Positions 1 through 10,160 of a stretch of 64,000 nucleotides of DNA are shown in pieces. The notes beneath the pieces are model-generated. The model was not told the origin of the DNA. It did not search any database and saw only the letters and a program-made list of their open reading frames with translations. The DNA comes from an uncultured Neomegalonema sp. GTDB lineage: Bacteria > Pseudomonadota > Alphaproteobacteria > Rhodobacterales > Rhodobacteraceae. How positions within the stretch are numbered: the first letter of the stretch is position 1; the number at the start of each line of letters is the position of its first letter. The stretch covers positions 1 to 64,000 of the forward strand of contig CALFFK010000070.1 in the NCBI GenBank assembly GCA_937957975.1. Reading direction: 5' to 3'. The position numbers and the translations under genes were made by a program.

Positions 1-290
1 GTCGCCGCCGCGCCGACAGCCAACAACAACAACGCGATATAGGCTAACGTCTGCTCGCGCATGAACAACAGGACGTAGACAGCACCAAAAGCGAGAAAAC
101 CGGGTATTTCACGAATTGTCTGCATCCAGCCCATATCGGAGCCGTCGAAGTTCGCGGCCTCGACCGCAAAGTTATTCAGAAGGGCCATCCATACGTCGAA
201 GGCCAACGCCATCGCGATGGTCATCAGAATGAGCAGCGATTCAGGGCGCTGCCAGCGTGGCAAGGTATGGCTGTCAGCGATACGGATCAT
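1..290 (-). CDS. MFS transporter, N-terminal part (truncated by window edge)
   Basis: Read by eye on the minus strand: ATG at 290, open to the edge; MIRIADSHTLPRWQRPESLLILMTIAMALAFDVWMALLNNFAVEAANFDGSDMGWMQTIREIPGFLAFGAVYVLLFMREQ..., typical MFS TM1/TM2. Not in ORF track because the stop is outside. Confidence 0.7.
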   Translation of the reverse strand, partial: MIRIADSHTLPRWQRPESLLILMTIAMALAFDVWMALLNNFAVEAANFDGSDMGWMQTIREIPGFLAFGAVYVLLFMREQTLAYIALLLLAVGAAA

Positions 291-426
291 TGGCGTTTCT
301 CCTGCGCTGCCTCGCTACAGGAAAGACGGTCGCTCCGCCATTCGGTATATTCCCCCGGTCGCGACACGGCGCCTCTACAGGATAAGGGAGGCTTGCACGC
401 TCGCCATCGGCCCCCGATAAGGACGC

Positions 427-2922
427 ATGGCTTCCCTTCCGGTTAATGATGTTCTGCCAGATCTTCGCGCGCACTTATGTGCGGGGGTCAACGCCGTTCT
501 GGTGGCCCCTCCCGGAGCGGGGAAGACAACACGAGTACCGCTGGCATTGATGAATGAACCATGGGTCGCCGGAAAGCGCATCCTGATGCTCGAACCGCGC
601 AGGGTGGCCGCCCGCGCCGCCGCCGAACGGATGGCACAGACGTTGGGAGAGAAGGTCGGGAGCCGCGTAGGCTATCGTATTCGACGCGAAAAGGCCGTTG
701 GGCCAGATACATGCATCGAAGTCATCACCGAAGGCATCCTGACCCGGATGCTCCAGAGCGATCCGGCACTTGAAGATGTCGCTGCGGTAATTTTCGATGA
801 ATACCACGAGCGGTCGATTCATGCTGATCTGGGGCTTGCCCTCTGCCTTGATGCCCAAGGCGCATTGCGCGATGACCTGCGCCTTGTGGTGATGTCCGCA
901 ACGCTGGATGATGCGGGGGTTGCAGCATTGATGGATAATGCGCCGGTTATCCGCTCTGAAGGACGGGCGTTTCCGGTGGAGACCCGATGGCTCGATACGC
1001 CGTGGCGCAGTCGTACTGCGCGCCGGGATGCTTTCGAGAATGCCGTCGTGGCAACAATCACAGGGGCACTGAACGAAGAACCGGGCGATGCGCTCGTTTT
1101 TCTGCCCGGCGTGGGAGAGATTGCGCGAGTTGAGGGGATGCTGAAAGGGCGCTTGGACGACGGCGTTCTTATCCAGCCCTTGCATGGGTCGATGCCGTTC
1201 GACCGACAACGTGCAGCCTTGCGGCCCAATCCCGATAATCGACGTGTCGTGCTCGCCACAGCGATTGCGGAAACATCCCTGACAATCGAAGGTGTGCGGA
1301 TCGTCGTGGACGGTGGCCTGTCGCGCCGTGCGGCCTTTGACGCAGGGGCGGGCATGACCCGGCTGGTAACGGGCCGCGTCTCGCGCGCCGCTGCCGATCA
1401 ACGGCGGGGCCGTGCAGGGCGCACGCAGGCAGGGGTCTGTTACCGGGTTTGGACCAAGGGTGAGGAAGGCGGCTTTGCGCCCTTCGAGCGACCTGAGATC
1501 GCGGATGCGGATCTTGCTCCATTGATACTGGAGCTTGGTGTCTGGGGGGTGCGCGATCCGGGCGCGTTACGCTGGCTGGATATGCCCCCTGCAAAAGCAG
1601 TGGAACAAGCCAGGGATCTGCTGTTTGCACTAGGGGCACTTGATGACGGCGGGATGATAACGGCCCACGGCAAGCGGCTGGCGCGTGAACCACTGCATCC
1701 GCGTCTTGCGCATATGCGCTTGTGCGCGGGCAATGAACAAAAACTGGCCAATGCGTTGGCCGCGTTACTCGAAGAGCGTGATCCCTTGTCCGGTGCGGGA
1801 TGCGACCTTGCGTTGCGAGTCGAGGCGCTTCGTGATCCCAAGCGATATACCGCCGAGCGTGTCGGCCAAATCGAACGTGGCCCTCTTGCGCGTATTCGTG
1901 ATGGGTCCAGGGCATTGGGTGGGATAGGAAAAGGCAATGCAGACCTTCGTGAGACCGGCGCATTGCTTGCCCTTGCTTATCCAGACCGCATCGCCCAACG
2001 AAGACCGGGGGATGAACCGCGCTATCTGATGGCCGGTGGCCGGGGAGCGAGTTTTGCAGATGCGGGTGATGCATTGGCACAGGAGCGGTGGCTGGCCATC
2101 GCTCACCTTGATGGCAATCCGCGCGAAGCACGTATTCGCCTTGCTGCGCGCCTTACCCTGAGCCAAATCGAAGCGGCGTTTAAGGATCGCATAATCTGGC
2201 GCGATACCTGTGAATGGGACGCGCAGACCAATACAGTTGTTGCGTTGCGCGAACGGCGACTGAACGCTTTGGTTCTCGATTCTCACAAATGGAAAGATGC
2301 ACCCGCAAACCGGATCGCAGAGGCGGCTCTGGACGGCGTACGCCAGCTTGGCCTTGCCGCGCTACCTTGGCGGGAGGGAGCCGAAGCCCTGCGCGCCCGT
2401 GTCGCCTGGCTGCGCGAGCGGGGGCATGACGCCCTGCCGGACTGGTGTGACGAGGTGTTGCTGGCAACATTGGAGGATTGGCTTGCACCGCATATGGGCA
2501 AAGTACGGAACAAGGCGGATTTTGCGGCCCTGCCCCTGGAGCGTATCCTGCACGACAGTTTGACATGGGAGGCGCGCGCCGCTCTTGATCGGCTGGCCCC
2601 AGCCCGCCTGAAGACACCGGCTGGCGGCTCTGCGCCGATAGATTACACCAGCGAACCACCCGCCCTTGACGTCAGGATTCAGGAGATGTTCGGAGAAAAC
2701 CGCCACCCCGCAATTGATGATGGGCGCGCGCCACTCCTGATCCGCTTTTTATCCCCTGCCCGCCGTCCTGTTCAGGTAACAGGTGATCTTCCCGGTTTCT
2801 GGGCGAACTCCTATGCAGATGTACGAAAAGACCTGCGTGGGCAGTATCCAAAACATCCGTGGCCTGAAAATCCTCTCGACGCCACTCCAACGATGCGTGC
2901 AAAGCCCCGTAAAGTCCGCTGA
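427..2922 (+). CDS. hrpB: ATP-dependent helicase HrpB
   Basis: Full-length DEAH helicase: APPGAGKTTRVPLAL, FDEYHERS, MSATLD, RRGRAGRTQAGVCYR; HrpB-type C-terminus. Confidence 0.95.
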   Translation: MASLPVNDVLPDLRAHLCAGVNAVLVAPPGAGKTTRVPLALMNEPWVAGKRILMLEPRRVAARAAAERMAQTLGEKVGSRVGYRIRREKAVGPDTCIEVITEGILTRMLQSDPALEDVAAVIFDEYHERSIHADLGLALCLDAQGALRDDLRLVVMSATLDDAGVAALMDNAPVIRSEGRAFPVETRWLDTPWRSRTARRDAFENAVVATITGALNEEPGDALVFLPGVGEIARVEGMLKGRLDDGVLIQPLHGSMPFDRQRAALRPNPDNRRVVLATAIAETSLTIEGVRIVVDGGLSRRAAFDAGAGMTRLVTGRVSRAAADQRRGRAGRTQAGVCYRVWTKGEEGGFAPFERPEIADADLAPLILELGVWGVRDPGALRWLDMPPAKAVEQARDLLFALGALDDGGMITAHGKRLAREPLHPRLAHMRLCAGNEQKLANALAALLEERDPLSGAGCDLALRVEALRDPKRYTAERVGQIERGPLARIRDGSRALGGIGKGNADLRETGALLALAYPDRIAQRRPGDEPRYLMAGGRGASFADAGDALAQERWLAIAHLDGNPREARIRLAARLTLSQIEAAFKDRIIWRDTCEWDAQTNTVVALRERRLNALVLDSHKWKDAPANRIAEAALDGVRQLGLAALPWREGAEALRARVAWLRERGHDALPDWCDEVLLATLEDWLAPHMGKVRNKADFAALPLERILHDSLTWEARAALDRLAPARLKTPAGGSAPIDYTSEPPALDVRIQEMFGENRHPAIDDGRAPLLIRFLSPARRPVQVTGDLPGFWANSYADVRKDLRGQYPKHPWPENPLDATPTMRAKPRKVR

Positions 2923-3002
2923 CCTACATTGACGGACATCGTACAGCAGCGTTAGGTCATCTGCAGGGTGGAGCCGGGACGTTAGCATTTAGGGAGATTA
3001 CC

Positions 3003-4427
3003 ATGAGTGCCGCAAATTATCAGGAACCGAGTTTTCGCGATTCTGTGGATATGATGTTCACACGGGCGGCATCGCTCATAGAGCTGCCACCGGGAATGGA
3101 AGAAAAGATCAGGGTCGCAAACTCCACCTATACTGTTCGCTTTGGCGTGAAATTACGCGGTGAAATCAAAACATTCACCGGCTACCGCTCCGTCCATTCC
3201 GAACACGCAGAGCCGGTCAAGGGCGGTATCCGCTATTCGATGGACGTGAATCAGAACGAGGTCGAGGCATTGGCTGCGCTGATGACCTATAAATGCGCGC
3301 TGGTCGAAGTCCCTTTCGGTGGTTCAAAGGGTGGCTTGTGCATCAATCCCGCCGACTGGGAAGAAGATGAGCTGGAGCGCATCACCCGGCGCTTCGCCTA
3401 CGAACTTATCAAACGCGACCTGATCCACCCGGCCCAGAACGTCCCTGCCCCTGATATGGGAACTGGCGAGCGGGAAATGGCGTGGATCGCGGATGCCTAT
3501 AAACGCATCAAGAGCGACGATATTAATGCCCGCGCCTGCGTCACTGGCAAACCACGCCATCTTGGTGGAATAGCGGGCCGTGTCGAGGCGACCGGGCGCG
3601 GTGTGCAATACGCGCTTCAGGAATATTTCCGGCACCCTGATGATGTCGCCAAATGCGGCCTCTCCGGTACGCTGGACGGCAAACGGGTCATCGTACAGGG
3701 ACTTGGCAATGTGGGGTATCATGCTGCGAAATTCCTCGAAGAGGAGGATGGTTGCAGGATTATCGGCATCATCGAAAGGGATGGGGCCATCGTCAACACA
3801 GATGGCCTGAACGTAGAGACCGTAAAGAATCACATCGCCGAAAATGGCGGTGTTAAAGGCTTTCCAGACGCGGAATTTGTCGAAGACGGCAAGTTGATAC
3901 TCGAACATGATTGCGACATTCTGATCCCGGCCGCGATGGAAAGTGCCATCAATCTCGGCAATGCTGCACGAATAAAAGCCTCTCTCATCATTGAGGCCGC
4001 GAATGGGCCGGTAACGGCGGGTGCAGACGAGATCCTTCGTAAAAGCGGCTGCATTATCATTCCTGACATGTATGCCAACGCAGGCGGCGTGACTGTTTCC
4101 TACTTCGAATGGGTCAAGAACCTGTCGCATATTCGCTTTGGCCGGATGCAGCGGCGACAGCAGGAGGCGGCGAATAATCTGCTCGTGGATGAGATTGAGA
4201 CATTGACTGGAAAAACCTTCAACGCAGGAAAGCGCGAGAAGATGCTACAAGGGGCCGACGAATTATCGCTCGTGCGCTCTGGTCTTGATGACACGATGCG
4301 CACTGCCTATCAGAGCATGGCCGAGATCTGGCACAACCGTGAAAGCGAAGGTGTAGATCTGAGAACCGCCGCTTTCCTGATCTCGATCGAACGGGTTGCC
4401 AAGACCTACAAGTCGCTGGGGCTGTAA
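3003..4427 (+). CDS. gdhA: Glu/Leu/Phe/Val dehydrogenase (glutamate dehydrogenase)
   Basis: GGIRYSMDVNQNEVEALAALMTYKCALVEVPFGGSKGG and VIVQGLGNVGYHAAKFL motifs. Confidence 0.93.
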   Translation: MSAANYQEPSFRDSVDMMFTRAASLIELPPGMEEKIRVANSTYTVRFGVKLRGEIKTFTGYRSVHSEHAEPVKGGIRYSMDVNQNEVEALAALMTYKCALVEVPFGGSKGGLCINPADWEEDELERITRRFAYELIKRDLIHPAQNVPAPDMGTGEREMAWIADAYKRIKSDDINARACVTGKPRHLGGIAGRVEATGRGVQYALQEYFRHPDDVAKCGLSGTLDGKRVIVQGLGNVGYHAAKFLEEEDGCRIIGIIERDGAIVNTDGLNVETVKNHIAENGGVKGFPDAEFVEDGKLILEHDCDILIPAAMESAINLGNAARIKASLIIEAANGPVTAGADEILRKSGCIIIPDMYANAGGVTVSYFEWVKNLSHIRFGRMQRRQQEAANNLLVDEIETLTGKTFNAGKREKMLQGADELSLVRSGLDDTMRTAYQSMAEIWHNRESEGVDLRTAAFLISIERVAKTYKSLGL

Positions 4428-4430
4428 AGC

Positions 4431-4976
4431 TTAAACTGCTGGTATCGCGGCCATAAGGGCTTTCGCCCCGGCTGCGATGCTATCGCTTGTATCAACCGTG
4501 GTCATTTGCGCATCGCGTGGACGAAGGCGAGCCGATTGAGCGAGATGCATGTCGATTTCAGTATCGCTACCATAGGCCATTGAGGCCAAACGACGACGCA
4601 ACACATCCATGCGTGCGGTTATGTAGATCGTGTGCACGTTCGGATAAAGTTCGCGGGCCTTGTCTATGACGAAAGAATCACAAGACAGAATCAACGACTG
4701 CCCATCCCTGAGCTGCTTCGTCGCATCATGGGTAAGGCCATAGCGAAAACCATCTGAATCCCATTGAAGGGCAAAAGCCTCGCGGCGCATCAGATTTAGA
4801 AAACGATCCGGTGAGATCGCCCCCACTACACAGATATTATTCTTATCGCTGCGGTCTGCTGTAACGATCAGCGGAGCACGCCGGACATCAGGGCGCGTTT
4901 CAAGCACTGCGTCAATCAGAGCCTGCTTACCCGATCCTGTGGGGCCAACAATCAGATATAGGGTACCATATGCCAT
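4431..4976 (-). CDS. phnN: PhnN-like ribose 1,5-bisphosphate phosphokinase / guanylate-kinase fold
   Basis: N-terminal P-loop LIVGPTGSGKQAL; overall PhnN-like length and pattern (DSDGFRYGL). Confidence 0.7.
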   Translation of the reverse strand: MAYGTLYLIVGPTGSGKQALIDAVLETRPDVRRAPLIVTADRSDKNNICVVGAISPDRFLNLMRREAFALQWDSDGFRYGLTHDATKQLRDGQSLILSCDSFVIDKARELYPNVHTIYITARMDVLRRRLASMAYGSDTEIDMHLAQSARLRPRDAQMTTVDTSDSIAAGAKALMAAIPAV

Positions 4977-5154
4977 ATTGGACGAGAGACCCGCTTCCTA
5001 ACCACTGAAATACAGTATGACACTGCAGCTCTCAATTTCTGCCTCGCACCTTTCAATTCAGTTAACATCGTGCGGCAAGATAGATTCGTTTGAAGGCTTT
5101 AACACAGGTTTTGGCATACGGATCAGTAACGAATTATGATGACGGAGAGCGACG

Positions 5155-5547
5155 ATGGCGGAACGGATGCCGGGACTGGTTCCCGCAATCAATATGTTGG
5201 GAGAACCGTTGGAGCCTTGCTCGCATGATCCCGTGACAGGGTTCGTGCGCAATGGCTGCTGCGAGGCGCATGTGAACGATATGGGTTCACACACTGTCTG
5301 CGCGGTGATGACGGCGGAATTTCTGGAATTTTCGAAATCAAAGGGTAATGACCTCTCAACGCCCCGGCCTGAATTTGGATTTGAAGGATTAAAACCAGGG
5401 GATCGCTGGTGTCTTTGCGCGAGTCGTTGGCGCGAGGCACATGACGAAGGCAAAGCACCGCGCGTAGTGCTGCGTGCAACCCACCGTGAGGCTGGAACAA
5501 TAGCATCTTCTGCTGCACTGGTGGCCCATGCGCTGGATGCGAATTGA
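5155..5547 (+). CDS. DUF2237 family protein
   Basis: NMLGEPLEPCSHDPVTGFVRNGCCEAHVNDMGSHTVCAVMTAEFLEFSKSKGNDLSTPRPEFGFEGLKPGDRWCLCASRW is the family signature. Confidence 0.88.
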   Translation: MAERMPGLVPAINMLGEPLEPCSHDPVTGFVRNGCCEAHVNDMGSHTVCAVMTAEFLEFSKSKGNDLSTPRPEFGFEGLKPGDRWCLCASRWREAHDEGKAPRVVLRATHREAGTIASSAALVAHALDAN

Positions 5548-5617
5548 GGGCATTTTCTCCCCGTCAGGGGAGGAAATTATCATTGGGACATAATTACCGG
5601 ATCTTACCAAAACGCTG

Positions 5618-7633
5618 TCAGGTAAATTCCATAATGATTTCGTCTACTGCGAGCGAAGCACCCGGTTCCGCCTTGATGGCCGCGACCGTGGCACGCTTTT
5701 CCGCACGGAGAACATTCTCCATCTTCATGGCCTCAACGACAGCCAGAGCCTGACCTTCCTGCACTTCATCGCCCTCGGAAACCATGATCGAGACGACCAG
5801 TCCCGGCATCGGGCAGAGCAGATATTTCGAGGTATCCGGCGGCAGCTTCACAGGCATCAGGGTCGCCAATTGCGCTGCATGTACCGACCGAACGGAAACC
5901 CGCATGGAAGCACCGCGCCAACGGATGCGCATCCCATCAGCCTCAGGTGCAATTTTCAGGGTGATTTCACGGTCCCCGACAGTCGCTTGCATAACCGGAT
6001 TGCCAGGGGTCCACCCGGTCGTAACCATCAGCGTTTCACCGTTATCGACACACACGGCATATCCGGCTTCAGATGACCTTACTGTCACAGGCAGCGTGGA
6101 ACGCCCCGTAACCGGATCATCCGCGATGGCGACCCAATCCTCGCCTACAACACGCGACCGATTGGCGAGCGTACCGGAAATGCGCGCATTGCGGCGTTCT
6201 CCAATGACATGGGCAAGGCCAGCGAGTGCGACTGCCATAGCGACCTCTTCCCCGGAGAGCGCCGCCCCCTCGAATCCTTCAGGGTATTCTTCCTCGATGA
6301 ACGCGGTGGAAATGTCGCCGGAACGAAAACGCGGGTGATTCATAACGGCTTGCAGGAAGGGTATATTATGGCCGATTCCCTCAAGCTCGAACCCATCCAG
6401 CGCGTCCTGCATCAGGTCGATGGCTGCACTGCGATCCGGCGCCCATGTGCAGAGTTTGGCGATCATCGGATCATAATACATCGAAATTTCGCCGCCCTCC
6501 TCCACGCCTGTATCGTTCCGCACAATGCCAGCACCACGCGCTTCTTCGGCAGGAGGGCGATAGCGGGTAAGGCGGCCAATAGAGGGAAGAAAATTACGGT
6601 ACGGATCTTCGGCATACAGACGTGATTCGATGGCCCACCCGTTCAGCGCCACATCATCTTGCGTAATCTCCAGTTTTTCACCCGCCGCAACGCGGATCAT
6701 CTGTTCAACCAGATCGATACCAGTGATGAGTTCGGTAACGGGGTGTTCAACCTGAAGACGGGTGTTCATCTCAAGAAAATAGAAGTTACGATCGGGATCG
6801 ACGATGAACTCAACTGTTCCGGCAGAGCAATAATCAACTGCCCGCGCCAATGCGACAGATTGCTCGCCCATCGCCTTACGCGTAGCGGCATCCAGAAACG
6901 GAGATGGCGCTTCTTCAATCACCTTTTGATTACGGCGTTGTATCGAACATTCGCGCTCGCCCAGATAGACAATATTACCGTGGGTATCACCAAGCACCTG
7001 AATTTCGATGTGCCTTGGTTTCTGGACAAATTTCTCAATAAAGATGCGCTCGTCCCCGAAGGAAGATTTCGCCTCTGAACGCGACAGGGCAAAACCTTCG
7101 CGTGCGCCAGCGTCATCCCACGCGATACGCATGCCCTTGCCGCCGCCCCCAGCACTGGCTTTTATCATCACAGGATAACCGACTCGGCTGGCGATCTTCA
7201 CCGCCTCCTCGGCATCATCAATCAGGCCCATATGGCCCGGCACGGTTGACACTCCGGCCTCGTCGGCCAGTTTTTTCGAGGTAATCTTGTCGCCCATCGC
7301 TTCAATGGCCCCAACGGGGGGGCCGATGAAAGCAACGCCCTCATCCTTCAATCGCTGTGCGAAGACAGCATTCTCGGACAGAAAACCATATCCTGGATGC
7401 ACCGCTTGTGCGCCTGTCTGGCGAATAGAATCGATAATGCGGTCCATGACCAGATAGCTTTCGGCCGCGACAGCAGGCCCGATATGCACAGCCTCATCCG
7501 CCATTTGAACGTGAGGGGCATTTGCGTCGGCATCGGAATAGACAGCGACAGTAGCAATGCCCATACGGCGTGCAGTCTTCATCACACGACAGGCAATTTC
7601 GCCCCGGTTGGCGATCAGAATTTTTTCGAACAT
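5618..7633 (-). CDS. pccA: Acetyl/propionyl-CoA carboxylase biotin-containing alpha subunit
   Basis: MFEKILIANRGEIACRV start at 7633; biotin carboxylase core; C-terminal biotinyl motif VVEAMKMENVLRAEK. Confidence 0.9.
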   Translation of the reverse strand: MFEKILIANRGEIACRVMKTARRMGIATVAVYSDADANAPHVQMADEAVHIGPAVAAESYLVMDRIIDSIRQTGAQAVHPGYGFLSENAVFAQRLKDEGVAFIGPPVGAIEAMGDKITSKKLADEAGVSTVPGHMGLIDDAEEAVKIASRVGYPVMIKASAGGGGKGMRIAWDDAGAREGFALSRSEAKSSFGDERIFIEKFVQKPRHIEIQVLGDTHGNIVYLGERECSIQRRNQKVIEEAPSPFLDAATRKAMGEQSVALARAVDYCSAGTVEFIVDPDRNFYFLEMNTRLQVEHPVTELITGIDLVEQMIRVAAGEKLEITQDDVALNGWAIESRLYAEDPYRNFLPSIGRLTRYRPPAEEARGAGIVRNDTGVEEGGEISMYYDPMIAKLCTWAPDRSAAIDLMQDALDGFELEGIGHNIPFLQAVMNHPRFRSGDISTAFIEEEYPEGFEGAALSGEEVAMAVALAGLAHVIGERRNARISGTLANRSRVVGEDWVAIADDPVTGRSTLPVTVRSSEAGYAVCVDNGETLMVTTGWTPGNPVMQATVGDREITLKIAPEADGMRIRWRGASMRVSVRSVHAAQLATLMPVKLPPDTSKYLLCPMPGLVVSIMVSEGDEVQEGQALAVVEAMKMENVLRAEKRATVAAIKAEPGASLAVDEIIMEFT

Positions 7634-7759
7634 CCGCTGTCTCTTCCCCGCTATGCTGCGCCGCACTCTGTAGCCGGAACGGGGAATGGAGTGCAAGCAA
7701 CCTTGGCAAACGGAAATGTCGATACCCAAGCGCAGCGGATAAAACAGGAGACACGCGAC

Positions 7760-8152
7760 ATGGTGCGATTCACCGGCGGTTGCTTATGCGGCAAGGTGAG
7801 GATTGTGGCGAGGGGGTCTCCCTACCGGATCGGGCTATGCCATTGTCTCGATTGTCGAAAACATCATGGAGCGCTTTTCCATGCTTCAGCAGTTTTTCCG
7901 CAAGACGCCGTGACGATCAAGGGGGAGGTACGGGATTATCAGGAACGATTCTTTTGTCCCGATTGCGGTTCTTCTATTTTTTCACGTAGCGCAGATGAAA
8001 TAGAAGTGAATCTCGGCTCGCTGGATGCACCGGATCAATTCATACCAACCTATGAACTCTGGTCCGTTCGCCGCGAGAAATGGCTACCACAATTTCAATT
8101 GAAAAGGCGGTATGCTCAAAATCGTGATTCTATTGGTCGTTCCGAAAAGTAG
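7760..8152 (+). CDS. GFA family (glutathione-dependent formaldehyde-activating-like) zinc protein
   Basis: GGCLCGKVR...CHCLDCRKHHG...FCPDCGSSIFSR cysteine pattern; start ATG at 7760. Confidence 0.85.
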   Translation: MVRFTGGCLCGKVRIVARGSPYRIGLCHCLDCRKHHGALFHASAVFPQDAVTIKGEVRDYQERFFCPDCGSSIFSRSADEIEVNLGSLDAPDQFIPTYELWSVRREKWLPQFQLKRRYAQNRDSIGRSEK

Positions 8153-8343
8153 ATCCATAGCTCCAGCTAATCTTGTAAAATATTGCCGTCACAACGAAAA
8201 TATCTTCTTTTACCAAGCCATTGCCTGATCTTCAAAACTACACGCGATGGCACAACTTTAATTTTTAATGCTGTGCCAATCGCTTTATTACTGCCTTACT
8301 TTTGCATAATTATCGCAAATTGTAGGGCATGATCTGCTGTTAT

Positions 8344-8565
8344 TTACAGATCGAAACTGACATCCGGTCCGCTCGCTTCACCGGGGGCGGCCTCTTCATA
8401 ATCGCCAAGAACTTCCCCGGAACCGGACGTATCATCCAGATCAAAGGTATAGTCGCCACCCGATACAACTACAGTCGTATTATCAGTCGTGATCGCGCCT
8501 GAGTCTTGCGCAAAGGCGGGGGTTGTGAAAGCGAGTGCCGCAAGTATGAAAACAGTGCGATTCAT
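8344..8565 (-). CDS. Small secreted acidic hypothetical protein
   Basis: Signal peptide MNRTVFILAALAFTTPAFAQ followed by a short Asp/Glu/Ser/Thr-rich tail ending in SFDL. Confidence 0.6.
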   Translation of the reverse strand: MNRTVFILAALAFTTPAFAQDSGAITTDNTTVVVSGGDYTFDLDDTSGSGEVLGDYEEAAPGEASGPDVSFDL

Positions 8566-8748
8566 GGATTCCTCCTCTGTGTGTGCCATCATGGGATATA
8601 GACCGCATTTATACCACGTCATGCCGCCTCACGAAAAGATGATATGCGCAATGCTATGGTCACACTGAAGTGAAAGCCGCTCTGAATACTGGCAACCATG
8701 GTTCGTATAATCCACCCAATCGGTACATCGGAAACCGGAGAAACAACC

Positions 8749-9342
8749 ATGGCCCATATAGATTATTACTTTACGGTTCTGTCGCCTTTCGCCTATTTAG
8801 CCAGCGATCGAATGGAAAAAGTTGCAAAACAACATGGTGCGAGCGTTGCCTATAAACCCGTGGACATCATGGCCCTGTTCTCAAACATGGGCGGTACGCC
8901 ACCGGCACAGCGCCATGACTCCCGCAAGGACTATCGAATGCAGGAGCTTCAGCGCCTATCGAAACTCAACGATATGCCGATGAACTTTCAACCTGCCCAC
9001 TGGCCGGTGAATCAACAACCCGCATCCGCGATGATCCTTGCTGCCGAAAAGGCCGGAGCCGATACAGGCGCCTTGTCGCGGGCGATAATGAAAGCGGTCT
9101 GGGCAGACGAGCGCGATATTTCCGATGGCGCTACCCTGAACGTAATTCTATCAGAGACAGGCATTGATCGCGCCGCAGTGGAACCGCATCTGGAAGAAGC
9201 CAATGCAGCCTTCGATCTGGTGACAAAAGAAGCGATGGAATGTGGTGTCTTCGGCGCACCGTTCTACTGCGTTGACGACCAGAGGTTCTGGGGACAGGAT
9301 CGTATCACACATCTCGACGCCTATCTCGCCGGAAAGCTCTGA
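8749..9342 (+). CDS. 2-hydroxychromene-2-carboxylate isomerase / DsbA-family (kappa GST-like) protein
   Basis: MAHIDYYFTVLSPFAYLASDR...; C-terminal GVFGAPFYCVDDQRFWGQDRI typical of HCCA isomerase. Confidence 0.88.
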   Translation: MAHIDYYFTVLSPFAYLASDRMEKVAKQHGASVAYKPVDIMALFSNMGGTPPAQRHDSRKDYRMQELQRLSKLNDMPMNFQPAHWPVNQQPASAMILAAEKAGADTGALSRAIMKAVWADERDISDGATLNVILSETGIDRAAVEPHLEEANAAFDLVTKEAMECGVFGAPFYCVDDQRFWGQDRITHLDAYLAGKL

Positions 9343-9344
9343 CA

Positions 9345-10103
9345 ATGCATTTGGCCGCGATCTACCGGCATCCTGTTAAGAGCCTTGGTTCTGAACCGCT
9401 GAGGAGTGCAATTCTGACGACAGGCAAGGCACTGCCGGCGGATCGCGCCTATGCCATCACACATGGGGATACGGCCTTCGACCCGGCTATGCCTGAATGG
9501 GCAGCATGTCGAAACTTTTTACGTATCGCCAATATTCCGGCGCTGGCCCGTCCTGAGATTAACTATGAACCGAACAAACGCACCCTCACCCTCATGGATG
9601 AAGGCGTTAGCGTTTCCTATGATCTTTCCACCGATGAGGGCCGCGTAGCGCTTGCCTCATGGGCGGGCACAATGGCGGGAAACATACGCCCCGGACCATG
9701 GTTTGTAGCCGAAGTGCCAGAAATTGCGATGACGGATGCAGGCGATCAATCCCTGTCTGTCCTGTCGCTGGCGAGTTTGCGTGATCTGTCGAAACAGGTT
9801 GGCACGCCACTCGATCCGCGACGTTTCAGAGGCAACCTATGGATTGATGGGGACGACCTCGAACCATGGGCGGAACTCAACTGGACAGGTCAAACGCTCG
9901 CCATCGACACTGCGCGTCTCGCCGTAACCGCGAATATTGAACGATGCCTCGCCACGGCAGCGAACCCTGTAACCGGCGAGCGGAGCGATAATCCACTACC
10001 CACGCTAAAAACTATGGGCGATGAACCGTTGTTCGGAGTGCTGGCCGATGTCTGCGAAACCGGGAACGTCTCCATAGGCGATTCTGTTACTCTCACGCCC
10101 TGA
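9345..10103 (+). CDS. MOSC domain-containing protein
   Basis: YRHPVKSLGSEPL...DRAYAITHG...FRGNLWIDG...RC.AT.NP.TGERSDNPLPTL. Confidence 0.85.
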   Translation: MHLAAIYRHPVKSLGSEPLRSAILTTGKALPADRAYAITHGDTAFDPAMPEWAACRNFLRIANIPALARPEINYEPNKRTLTLMDEGVSVSYDLSTDEGRVALASWAGTMAGNIRPGPWFVAEVPEIAMTDAGDQSLSVLSLASLRDLSKQVGTPLDPRRFRGNLWIDGDDLEPWAELNWTGQTLAIDTARLAVTANIERCLATAANPVTGERSDNPLPTLKTMGDEPLFGVLADVCETGNVSIGDSVTLTP

Positions 10104-10106
10104 CAT

Positions 10107-10137
10107 AAAAGCCCCGGACACCAGGTCCGGGGCTTTT
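10107..10137. terminator. Bidirectional intrinsic terminator between convergent MOSC gene and rplS
   Basis: Perfect 13-bp inverted repeat AAAAGCCCCGGAC-ACCAG-GTCCGGGGCTTTT. Confidence 0.9.
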
Positions 10138-10160
10138 GGTCTTCCAACCTGTCGAACAGA

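Noticed and set aside
475-2131. Long minus-strand ORFs (308 and 320 aa) antisense to hrpB
   Set aside because: Shadow ORFs of a high-GC coding gene; low-complexity Arg/His/Pro/Cys-rich composition and no recognisable domain, while the plus frame encodes full HrpB.
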